Shown here piece by piece: positions 26,763 through 33,792 of a stretch of DNA of 64,000 nucleotides. Each line of letters begins with the position of its first letter. Position 1 is the first letter of the stretch. The position numbers and the translations under genes are program-made. Under the pieces are notes generated by a model. It saw only the letters and a program-made list of their open reading frames with translations, ran no database searches and was not told the origin of the DNA. This stretch comes from Streptomyces mutabilis (GTDB lineage: Bacteria > Actinomycetota > Actinomycetes > Streptomycetales > Streptomycetaceae), in contig NZ_BMTT01000006.1 in NCBI RefSeq assembly GCF_014649815.1, forward strand, positions 248,001-312,000, in the 5' to 3' direction.

Positions 26763-26879
26763 GGCGATCCGGTCCTCGCGGTGATGCGCGCGACCGGGCA
26801 CGGCCGGCGCAGGTCGCTCAGGCTGATCGGTCAGGCGCGCGACGACGGCTTTCTGACCCCGCGCCGCGCGCGCCGCTGA
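26763..26879 (+). pseudogene. DUF6214-like gene, 3' part (38 codons)
   Basis: A plus-strand frame reads GDPVLAVMRATGHGRRRSLR and then LIGQARDDGFLTPRRARR followed by TGA. It has no start codon context of its own. In intact Streptomyces DUF6214-type proteins as I remember them, this DPVLAVM...RRRxLRLIxxARDxGxLTPR ending directly follows an EYRAAREAG segment, which is exactly where the frame at 11554-11955 stops. It therefore marks the right boundary of the island. Bases 26616-26762 before it hold no recognisable gene. Confidence 0.75.
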
Positions 26880-26898
26880 AGCAGTCGCCTACGGTCCG

Positions 26899-27561
26899 TC
26901 ACAGCATCCTGCGCATCCGCGAGATCTCGCTCGTCTGCTGGGCCACCACGTCGTCGGCCATCTCCTCGACCTGCACGTTGTTGCCCTGCGACTTCACGTC
27001 CGTGGCCATGCTGATCGCGCCTTCGTGATGCGTGATCATCAGTGTCAGGAACAGCTGGTCGAAGGTCTTGCCCCGTGCCTTGCGCAGCTTCTCCAACTGG
27101 GCTTCGGTCGCCATCCCGGGCATCGCGGCGTGGTCGTGGGTGTGGCCGTCGCCGGTCTCCTCCTCGCCGTGGGTCTTCAGCCAGCCCTTCATCGCCTGGA
27201 TCTCCGGTCCCTGGGCCGCGGAGATCCTTTCGGCGAGCTTCTTGACCTGTCCCGACTCGGCCTGCTCCGGCACCAGTTCGGTCATCTCCAGGGCCTGGGC
27301 GTGGTGCTGGATCATCATTCGCGCGTAGGAGACGTCCGCGGAGTTGGGGGAGTCGTCGTCGGCACGATGCTTCTCGGCCTCCTCGGCGGACAGGGTCCGA
27401 TTGCCCTCGCCCGGTCCGCCCGGAGCGATCACAGAGGGGCCGGCCGCGCCCGCCTTCCCGTCGTCCGGGCCCGAGTCGCAGGCCCCGAGCCCGAGCACGG
27501 TCAGTGCGGTCAGGGCGGCCGTGACTGGCGACACGCGAGTCGACGCGGGACGGAAGGGCAC
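26899..27561 (-). CDS. DUF305 family lipoprotein
   Basis: 220 aa from GTG 27561, set by AGGAGG five bases upstream; the open frame upstream is longer. Residues 1-28 form a lipoprotein signal with lipobox LGAC, so the protein should be anchored on the outer face of the membrane. The DUF305 ferritin-like helical bundle has two histidine motifs, MIQHHAQALEM and MITHHEGAISMA, plus a His-rich stretch (GDGHTHDHAAMPGM) that suggests metal binding. Function is unknown; some DUF305 proteins are linked to copper. It is divergent from the LVIVD-repeat gene, and the two are often neighbours in streptomycetes as far as I recall. Confidence 0.88.
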   Translation of the reverse strand: MPFRPASTRVSPVTAALTALTVLGLGACDSGPDDGKAGAAGPSVIAPGGPGEGNRTLSAEEAEKHRADDDSPNSADVSYARMMIQHHAQALEMTELVPEQAESGQVKKLAERISAAQGPEIQAMKGWLKTHGEEETGDGHTHDHAAMPGMATEAQLEKLRKARGKTFDQLFLTLMITHHEGAISMATDVKSQGNNVQVEEMADDVVAQQTSEISRMRRML

Positions 27562-27783
27562 AACGACCTCCTGTGGCTGGATCGCCCCCCCTTGGGAGGG
27601 ACGCGGAGCACCTGATGAGGCGGAGCACCTCGTCAGTGCAATGACCGTCTTAGCACGCTTCCGCGTGTCACTGATCAAAAAACTTCATTGCGAGCCTGTT
27701 GCCCTCTGTTGGTATGAGCATGGCGAAGACGATACTGCGGGGTGCGTGAACCGTTCCGTCGGAACGGACGTAGGGAGGAAACA

Positions 27784-29286
27784 GTGATCCTGTTGAGTGA
27801 CCCGCGAACGCGGCGCAGACGCCTGGGAGGTGCGGCGGCCGCCGCCGGTCTCCTGGCCGCGCTGCTCACGGCCGGTCCCGCCGTGGCGACCCCCGACCCG
27901 GGGGACGGCCCGGCGAAGACGAAGGAGGTGTCCAAGAGCGCGCGCGCCGAAGCGCGCGCCGCCATCGAGGGCGGCGAGATACCCGGCGTTGACCAGGTAG
28001 TTCACTCCCGCAACATCGAGCACCTGGCCAACATCCCCAAGGACGCACTGCCCGGCACCAACTCGGACCTGGCCTTCCAGGGCCGGTACGCCTTCGCCGG
28101 CAACTACGACGGCTTCCGCATCTTCGACATCAGCAGCCCGAAGAAGCCGAAGACCGTGGCCCAGGTGCTGTGTCCCGGCTCGCAGAACGACATCTCCGTC
28201 TCCGGCGACCTGCTGTTCCTGTCGACCGACTCCTCGCGGAGCGACAGCAGTTGCAACAGCACCACGCAGCCCGCGACGGAGAAGTCCTCCTGGGAGGGCA
28301 TGAAGGTCTTCGACATCAGCGACAAGCGGAACCCGAGGTACGTCGCAGCCGTCGAGACGGCCTGCGGCTCCCACACCCACACGCTGGTGCCCGAGCGCAA
28401 GGACGTCTACATCTACGTCTCCTCGTACTCGCCGAACGCCGCGTACCCGGACTGCCAGCCTCCGCACGACGGCATCTCCGTCATCAAGGTGCCGCGCAAG
28501 GCGCCCGAGCGGGCGGCCGTCGTGGGCTTCCCGGTGCTGTTCCCCGGTGAGGGGCCCGACGGCGGCGGCAACCCGGGAGGGCCGACCAACCCGGGTGTCT
28601 CCAAGACCACCGGCTGCCACGACATCACCGTCCTGCCCTCGAAGGACCTCGCGGCGGGCGCCTGCATGGGCGACGGCATCCTGTTCTCCATCAAGGACCC
28701 CGAGCGTCCCAAGGTGATCGACCGGGTCCAGGACAACGTCAACTTCGCCTTCTGGCACTCGGCGACCTTCAATCAGGAGGCGAACAAGGTCGTCTTCACC
28801 GACGAACTGGGCGGCGGCGGTGCCGCCACCTGCAACGCGGAGATCGGCCCGAACCGCGGCGCCGACGGCATCTACGACATCGTGGGTCGGGGTGACCACC
28901 GCGAGCTGGTCTTCCGCAGCTACTTCAAGATCCCCCGCCACCAGGCGGACACCGAGAACTGCGTGGCCCACAACGGCTCGCTGATTCCGGTCCAGGGCCG
29001 CGACATCATGGTCCAGGCCTGGTACCAGGGCGGCGTCTCCGTCTGGGAGTTCACCGACTCGAAGCGCCCGAAGGAGATCGCCTACTTCGAGCGCGGCCCG
29101 CTGAGCACGGAGACCATTTCCACCGGCGGCTCCTGGTCGGCGTACTACTACAACGGCTACATCTACTCGAACGACATCGCCAAGGGCTTCGACGTCCTCA
29201 AGCTCAGCGACCGGCGCACCGACCCGGCCGAGCGGGTCCACCTGCGTGAGCTCAACACGCAGACGCAGCCGGACTACTTCGACTGA
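27784..29286 (+). CDS. Secreted LVIVD-repeat beta-propeller protein
   Basis: 500 aa from GTG 27784, preceded by GGGAGGAA. A signal peptide (RRRRLGGAAAAAGLLAALLTAG, split across residues 8-30) ends near AVA/TP. LVIVD-type strands recur through the protein: GFRIFDISSPKKPKTVAQV, MKVFDISDKRNPRYVAAVE and VSVWEFTDSKRPKEIAYFE, consistent with a secreted propeller. Several conserved His/Cys residues (CGSHTHT, CHDI, FWHSATF, CVAHNGS) could bind metal. No enzymatic role is established. The gene converges with TetR: their coding ends overlap by 13 bases and a hairpin lies just after this stop. Confidence 0.88.
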   Translation: MILLSDPRTRRRRLGGAAAAAGLLAALLTAGPAVATPDPGDGPAKTKEVSKSARAEARAAIEGGEIPGVDQVVHSRNIEHLANIPKDALPGTNSDLAFQGRYAFAGNYDGFRIFDISSPKKPKTVAQVLCPGSQNDISVSGDLLFLSTDSSRSDSSCNSTTQPATEKSSWEGMKVFDISDKRNPRYVAAVETACGSHTHTLVPERKDVYIYVSSYSPNAAYPDCQPPHDGISVIKVPRKAPERAAVVGFPVLFPGEGPDGGGNPGGPTNPGVSKTTGCHDITVLPSKDLAAGACMGDGILFSIKDPERPKVIDRVQDNVNFAFWHSATFNQEANKVVFTDELGGGGAATCNAEIGPNRGADGIYDIVGRGDHRELVFRSYFKIPRHQADTENCVAHNGSLIPVQGRDIMVQAWYQGGVSVWEFTDSKRPKEIAYFERGPLSTETISTGGSWSAYYYNGYIYSNDIAKGFDVLKLSDRRTDPAERVHLRELNTQTQPDYFD

Positions 29287-29984
29287 GCCGGTCGGCCGGC
29301 CGCGTCCGTCGGGAGCGGCCGGCCGGGCGCGCCGGTCGCGAAGAAGCGCGACAGGTCCGTGTCGCACGTCGTCCCGCCAGGCGCCTCGGTGTCCGGCGGG
29401 ACACCCAGCTCCCAGGCCAGCCGGTAGCGCTTGAACAACTCGGCGCGCAGCACCGGCACGGGCATCGGCGCTCCGGGCAACAGGGCGGCGAACACGGCTC
29501 CCATCAGCAGCGCGCGCAGCAACGGGTAGTCGCGGTCGACGTCCGGCGAGCCGTGCCGGGCCACGGTGTCCCGCAGGAGTTCCGCCAGCCGCCGCTGCTC
29601 CGGGCACGGCACGAAACCCACCTCGGCCTGGAGCAGGCCCGCCATGTGCTGGCGCATGAGCACCGGCCGGTCCCGGGCGAGACCGAGGATCGCGTCGATG
29701 GCCCGCGCCATCCGCTCCGGGCCCCCGGCGGTGCGCGGCTCGCGCTCCAGCGCCTCCTCCAGCGTGCGGTGCATCAGCCGGTGCACGGCGGACTGCACGA
29801 GCTGGCGCTTGCCGGGGAAGTAGTACGAGATCAGACCCCGCGCCGAGCCGGCCCGGTCGGCGATGGCACCCAGCGTGGTGGCGTCGTACCCCTGCTCACT
29901 CACCAGCTCCACCGCGGCCTGCAGGAGGCGCTCCTTCGAACGCCTCCGCAACTCTTCATTGACCGAGGCGCTGCGCGGGGACAT
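29274..29984 (-). CDS. TetR/AcrR-family transcriptional regulator
   Basis: 236 aa from ATG 29984, with AGGAG six bases upstream. The N-terminal helix-turn-helix spans about residues 10-60: RSKERLLQAAVELVSEQGYDATTLGAIADRAGSARGLISYYF, with the TetR signature GxxTTLxxIAxxAGxxxGxxxYYF. The C-terminal ligand domain (MARAIDAILGLARDRPVLMRQ) has no recognisable specificity. The last residues overlap the 3' end of the LVIVD gene on the opposite strand, and the hairpin at 29293-29325 falls within its coding end. No divergent partner is close enough to name a target. Confidence 0.88.
   Translation of the reverse strand: MSPRSASVNEELRRRSKERLLQAAVELVSEQGYDATTLGAIADRAGSARGLISYYFPGKRQLVQSAVHRLMHRTLEEALEREPRTAGGPERMARAIDAILGLARDRPVLMRQHMAGLLQAEVGFVPCPEQRRLAELLRDTVARHGSPDVDRDYPLLRALLMGAVFAALLPGAPMPVPVLRAELFKRYRLAWELGVPPDTEAPGGTTCDTDLSRFFATGAPGRPLPTDAAGRPAQSK
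29293..29325. terminator. Hairpin terminator after the LVIVD gene, inside the TetR coding end
   Basis: A perfect 11-bp inverted repeat (29293-29303 and 29315-29325) with an 11-nt loop, seven bases past the LVIVD stop. Because the convergent genes overlap, it lies within the last 20 codons of TetR. Confidence 0.7.
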
Positions 29985-30175
29985 GCTGTACTCCTGCGTT
30001 GACTGGCTGCCGGCCAACTATACTCGGCGCAGGCGGTCGGGCCCTGCGCGGGTCCGATCCGGGCTACCGTCTGCCTCGGGCGACACGGGGGATCGTCCGA
30101 GGCGGGCGCACACCATCGGTGGTTGCCTCGGGCCAGCGGGGTGGTCGGGTGTGATGCCGGACGCGTCGGCGCCGG

Positions 30176-30865
30176 TCAGCGCAACAGGTCCAGCACCGGC
30201 CGAAGCCCCGACACCCGCTCGGACACCGGCAGCGGGTCCACGAAGTGCACCGCGCAGCCGAGGGCCGCCGCACCGCCGTCCGCCCGCCGGTCGTCGCCGA
30301 CCATCAGCGTCCGGTCCGGCTCGGACCCGAGCGCCGCGCAGGCGGTCGAGAACAGGCGTGGGTCGGGTTTCTGGATGCCGTGCTCGTACGACAGGACGTA
30401 GGCGTCGACGTACCGGTCCAGGCCGTGCGCGCGGAAGACGGGACGAAGGTCCCAGCCGATGTTGCTGACCACCCCGACCGCGATTCCCCGTTCGCTCAGC
30501 GTGCCCAGCACCTCGGCGGCGTCCGGGTAGGGACTCCAGGCGTCCGGTGTCATGTGCCGGTCGTAGAGCACGTCGTGCAGCCCGGGGTCCGGCAGTCGTA
30601 CCTGCCGGGACAGTCCGGTGTACGCGGCCCGGTGCAGTTGGGCGCTCTCGTCCCGGACCTCCCAGACGCCGGCGAGTTCCTCCGGTACCCGCGCCGGAGG
30701 CGCTCCGCCCGGCAGCGCCCCCGCCTCCTCCAGCGCGCGGGCCGTCGCGGCGAGGTCAGGTCCGGACAGGGGCGTCCCGGTGCCCGCGAGCGCCCCGCTC
30801 AGCCAGGCGTGGGCGGACTCGATGCGGAAGAGGGTCCCTGAGAAGTCGAACAGCACGGCAGTCAT
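30176..30865 (-). CDS. HAD-superfamily hydrolase
   Basis: 229 aa, ATG start. Motif I is DFSGTLFR at residues 7-14: the nucleophile Asp7 is present, but the second acid of the usual DxDxT is Ser, as in some dehalogenase- and phosphonatase-like members. Motif II is VSNIGWD, motif III the Lys in GIQKPDPRLF, and motif IV MVGDDRRADGGAAALG. A helical cap lies between motifs I and II. The cofactor-independent phosphatase step is therefore uncertain and the substrate is unknown. It is monocistronic; the TetR gene upstream is on the same strand with a gap of about 190 bases on the other side. Confidence 0.85.
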   Translation of the reverse strand: MTAVLFDFSGTLFRIESAHAWLSGALAGTGTPLSGPDLAATARALEEAGALPGGAPPARVPEELAGVWEVRDESAQLHRAAYTGLSRQVRLPDPGLHDVLYDRHMTPDAWSPYPDAAEVLGTLSERGIAVGVVSNIGWDLRPVFRAHGLDRYVDAYVLSYEHGIQKPDPRLFSTACAALGSEPDRTLMVGDDRRADGGAAALGCAVHFVDPLPVSERVSGLRPVLDLLR

Positions 30866-30874
30866 GTGCGGATG

Positions 30875-31157
30875 CTACGAGCCGACGTTCCACGCCGCGG
30901 GGAGATCCCGGTCGCAAAAGACGCGGACGAGATCCCCCTCGCCCACGACGGAGCACCCGCCGCGGCCCGAGCAGCGCCGGTCGACGTCATGCGTGAAGCG
31001 GCCGGGGCGAGGCGGGCCCGCCCGGTCCTAAGCCGGGCGGCCGGGGCGTACTGGGCGCGGGCGAGGTCGCCTTCGCGCGGCCGGCGGGAGCCCGGACGGT
31101 CACGGAGATCAGCGATCACTCCACCGGCTACTGCCCCGACCTCTCGGTCGTGGCCGG
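30875..31157 (-). pseudogene. Scrambled remnant of a conserved hypothetical gene with an internal inversion
   Basis: On the minus strand 30875 to about 31040 reads DRAGPPRPGRFTHDVDRRC and ends DRDLPAAWNVGS*, the C-terminus of an actinobacterial protein with a cysteine-rich zinc-ribbon-like tail. The preceding part of the same family, GEVAFARPAGARTVTEISDH then STGYCPDLSVVAG, is present only on the plus strand at about 31060-31157. Flipping that segment back would join LSVVAARL to DRAG, matching the family order, with short CGGCCG sequences at both breakpoints. The N-terminal half is gone. Function of the intact family is unknown to me. Confidence 0.55.
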
Positions 31158-31169
31158 GCCCTGGCGTCC

Positions 31170-31841
31170 TCAAGGGTGCCGACGCCCGTGCACGAGTGCC
31201 GCGGCAGCGACCACCAGGGCGCCCAGGAGCCAGCCGCCGACCACGTCCGCGGCCCAGTGGACGCCGAGCCACACCCTGGTCACGCCGACGCCGGCCACGG
31301 AGACCACCGCCACCGCCAGGGCGGTCACGCGCACGCCGCGGGTGGCGTCGTAGTGGTGGAGCAGCCATACGAGCAGGCCGCACACGAACGTGGCGGTCAT
31401 GGCGTGGCCCGAGGGGAAGGCCGCGTAGCGCGCGGAGTCCACCGGGTCGGGCCAGACGGGGCGGGCGCGGTCCACGCCCACCTTCAGGGCCTGTTGCAGA
31501 AGGCTCCCCAGCAGGCACGTCACCCCCAGCCACACGGCCGTCCACCGGTCGCCGCGCCGGAACCACAGCCACAGAACCACCACAGCGCACAGCAGCCGCA
31601 TCGTCCAGGTGTCCCACACCCAGTCGGTGAGGATCCGCATGGCGTGCGTGATGCCCGCCTCTTCGACCGCCCAGCGGTGCGTCGTGTCCGCGATGGCGTC
31701 GTCCAGGCCGATCAGTGGACGCCATTCGAGGGCCACCAGGGCGAGCAGCAGCGCTGAGCAGGCGGTCAGCAGCCAGGTGACGCGGAGAGTTGTGCGCGGC
31801 TGCGGGGGACTGGGCGGGGAGTCGACCGAGGGCGTCTGCAT
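31170..31841 (-). CDS. PAP2-family membrane phosphatase
   Basis: 223 aa from ATG 31841; the frame is open much further upstream but hydrophobic helices and family similarity begin here. The three acid phosphatase motifs are KVGVDRARPVW (K-x6-RP), PSGHAMT (PSGH) and GVTRVWLGVHWAADVVGG (SR-x5-H-x3-D type, with TR for SR). About six membrane helices surround them, so catalysis should be on the outer face, on lipid phosphates such as phosphatidate or undecaprenyl diphosphate. It stands apart from other lipid genes, and the scrambled pseudogene abuts its 3' end. Confidence 0.9.
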   Translation of the reverse strand: MQTPSVDSPPSPPQPRTTLRVTWLLTACSALLLALVALEWRPLIGLDDAIADTTHRWAVEEAGITHAMRILTDWVWDTWTMRLLCAVVVLWLWFRRGDRWTAVWLGVTCLLGSLLQQALKVGVDRARPVWPDPVDSARYAAFPSGHAMTATFVCGLLVWLLHHYDATRGVRVTALAVAVVSVAGVGVTRVWLGVHWAADVVGGWLLGALVVAAAALVHGRRHP

Positions 31842-31972
31842 GCTGCGATACTCGCCGACCCGGGCGGCCCGGGGCCAATCCCGGGCCGGTTTCCGCGATG
31901 CGGGAGCGGCGAGGGGCCGCCCGCGGGAACCGGGCGGTGTCGTTCGGATCCTGCCGGAGCGCGAGGCACCGC

Positions 31973-32908
31973 CTACCCCAGCGCCCGCAGCCCCGGTACG
32001 AACGCCACCAGCACGGGTACCACCGGCACCAGCGAGGCCGCCGCCGTCAGCCGCAGCCGACGGGCCGCAGACAGCCGGTTCGGCGGGGTGAGCAACCGGT
32101 GTACGCGCTGCGGGACTTGAGCCTGCGTCGCCGGGCAGGGGCCGAAGACGCCTCGGTCCTCGTTGAGTTCGACCAGTGCCAGCGCGGTCGTCAGCCGGCC
32201 GAAGCGGCGGGAGGCCACGTCGTCGGCGGCGAGTTCCACCAGGCGGTGCATCTCGTCGCGGAACGCGGCGAAGACCGGAACCTGCGGGAAGCCGTCGGCC
32301 AGGGCGGCCGAGCAGTGCAGCAGCCAGTCGTGCCGCGCCCGGGCGTGCCCCTTCTCGTGGGCGAGCACCGCGTCGAGCTGACGGCCCTTGAGGCGGCGCA
32401 GGGCGGCGGTGGTGACGACCAACTGCGGGGGAGTACCGGGCAGCCACCAGGCCCCCGGCCGTTCGCCCTCCAGAACGACGAGCCGGTCCGAGCCGGGCGC
32501 CTCGCCCGGCAACAGCGGAACACGGTGCAGCAGTTCGGCGCGGCGCCGCCGACGCCGCGTCCGGGCCCGCACGACCTCACGCGCCAGCATCGCGGCACTC
32601 CACAACCCGCCGCAGGCAAGGGTGACCGCGGTCGTGTCCGCCCAGAGCCCGGACGTGCCGAGCGCGTACGCCTCCACCACCGGACGCGGCGCCGTCGCGA
32701 AGACATGACCGCCCACCGCGTGCCAGGCCGCCGCCGCGCTGAACGTCATCGACAGGGCGCAGCACACGAGCACGGCGGCCACCACGCACTGCCACACCCA
32801 CAGGGCGACCACCGGTTCGCGGTCCGGCCAGTCGGCGCGGGCGAGCAGCCTCGGGGCGAGGACGGCGGTCAGGGCGCCGAGCAGCAGCAGTGCCGCGGGG
32901 AGAATCAT
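31973..32908 (-). CDS. M56-family membrane metallopeptidase (BlaR1/HtpX-like)
   Basis: 311 aa, ATG start. Membrane helices lie at about residues 3-20, 35-60 and 85-108, with a fourth near the C-terminus. The zinc motif HEKGH (HExxH) is preceded by LDAVLA and followed by a downstream ELAADD glutamate. BlaR1-type M56 proteins normally work with a BlaI/MecI repressor encoded next to them; none is present here, and there is no penicillin-binding sensor domain. This is therefore a short stand-alone member. A DUF5134 gene lies just upstream in the same direction and may share the transcript. Confidence 0.87.
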   Translation of the reverse strand: MILPAALLLLGALTAVLAPRLLARADWPDREPVVALWVWQCVVAAVLVCCALSMTFSAAAAWHAVGGHVFATAPRPVVEAYALGTSGLWADTTAVTLACGGLWSAAMLAREVVRARTRRRRRRAELLHRVPLLPGEAPGSDRLVVLEGERPGAWWLPGTPPQLVVTTAALRRLKGRQLDAVLAHEKGHARARHDWLLHCSAALADGFPQVPVFAAFRDEMHRLVELAADDVASRRFGRLTTALALVELNEDRGVFGPCPATQAQVPQRVHRLLTPPNRLSAARRLRLTAAASLVPVVPVLVAFVPGLRALG

Positions 32909-33012
32909 GGGGTCAGCCTATGAGCGCCGTACCGGAAGCGGTGCGGCCCGTGGGGCGAAGTGACGCAGGCAACGGTTGCGGGCGGGGCAGTACGGGGCAC
33001 GGCCGCCGGCCG

Positions 33013-33591
33013 TCACATGGTCAGCAGCATGGCCAGCATCGCGATGCCCATGGAGAGCCGGCACGCCCGCGCCAGCTCCGGCCGGTCGCCCCAGCCGCCC
33101 GTCGCGCCTCCCCCGGCTTCCGAGCCGCTCCCGGAAGCCGCACCGCCCCCGGCCACGACGGCCACCGGCAGCAGACGTACGCCGGCCAGCAGCACGTACC
33201 CGGCGAAGTACAGCAGCAGCACCCCGGTGAGCAACGGAACTCCGGACGGGCCGTGACCGTGGGCGGGGGAGCCGGCCATCACCAGCGCCATGTAGACCAT
33301 GGCCGCGTCCCCGACCAGATGGTGCAGGTGATGACGTCCCGACCGGGCCGCCCACAGGGCGCGCAGCCCGGCGGCGCCGAACACCACCGCGTAGGCGGGC
33401 CACGCCCAGGGAGGCGGGGTGAACACCGCCGCGGGCACGGCCATGGCGGCCATGCCGAAGCCCATGAGCGCCTCGTCGCCCGCGGCACGGCGCTGCTCCT
33501 CGACGCCGCTGCGCATCCGCAGCAGGCAGTACGCGCCGGTCGCCGCGCAGAGCGCGACCAGCAGCCACCCGGACGACGCCGGTCCGTGCAC
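33013..33591 (-). CDS. DUF5134 membrane protein
   Basis: 192 aa from GTG 33591; the longer open frame upstream is non-coding in character. A GGGGGAGG box lies three bases before the start. About five hydrophobic helices are visible, and the central HHLHHLVGDAAMVYM motif, a His-rich segment followed by a helix, is typical of DUF5134 and hints at metal binding within the membrane. A Gly/Ala/Ser-rich loop precedes the last helix. The M56 peptidase gene follows 104 bases downstream on the same strand. Function unknown. Confidence 0.82.
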   Translation of the reverse strand: MHGPASSGWLLVALCAATGAYCLLRMRSGVEEQRRAAGDEALMGFGMAAMAVPAAVFTPPPWAWPAYAVVFGAAGLRALWAARSGRHHLHHLVGDAAMVYMALVMAGSPAHGHGPSGVPLLTGVLLLYFAGYVLLAGVRLLPVAVVAGGGAASGSGSEAGGGATGGWGDRPELARACRLSMGIAMLAMLLTM

Positions 33592-33763
33592 ACGTGCCTC
33601 CCCCGCTCGCAGTCCGACGGCCGATGCCCGACGGTCGGTCAAGGACTGCCCGGGCCGTGCGGCGCGCACGCGAGCGCAAGGGTGTACACGGGGTGTATTC
33701 GAGGGAGCGCGGTCGATCGCTGCTGGTCGTGTCGGGACCGCCGACACCGCCCTGCATTTATTT

Positions 33764-33780
33764 ACAGGTAAAACACCTGT
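33764..33780. promoter_or_regulatory. Candidate MarR operator upstream of the FUSC gene
   Basis: ACAGGT (33764-33769) and its complement ACCTGT (33775-33780) are separated by five bases, in an A+T-rich stretch just 13 bases before the FUSC start. MarR proteins usually bind such short palindromes near their own operon promoter; the MarR gene is the second gene of this operon. Confidence 0.65.
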
Positions 33781-33792
33781 TAATCTTTTCTC

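Noticed and set aside
27685-29607. A 640-codon minus-strand frame opposite the LVIVD gene
   Set aside because: Antisense shadow; the plus-strand frame has a signal peptide, a ribosome site and repeated LVIVD motifs.
31973-33591. M56 peptidase and DUF5134 as a BlaR1-BlaI beta-lactam sensor system
   Set aside because: There is no BlaI/MecI repressor gene, no penicillin-binding sensor domain and no beta-lactamase nearby.
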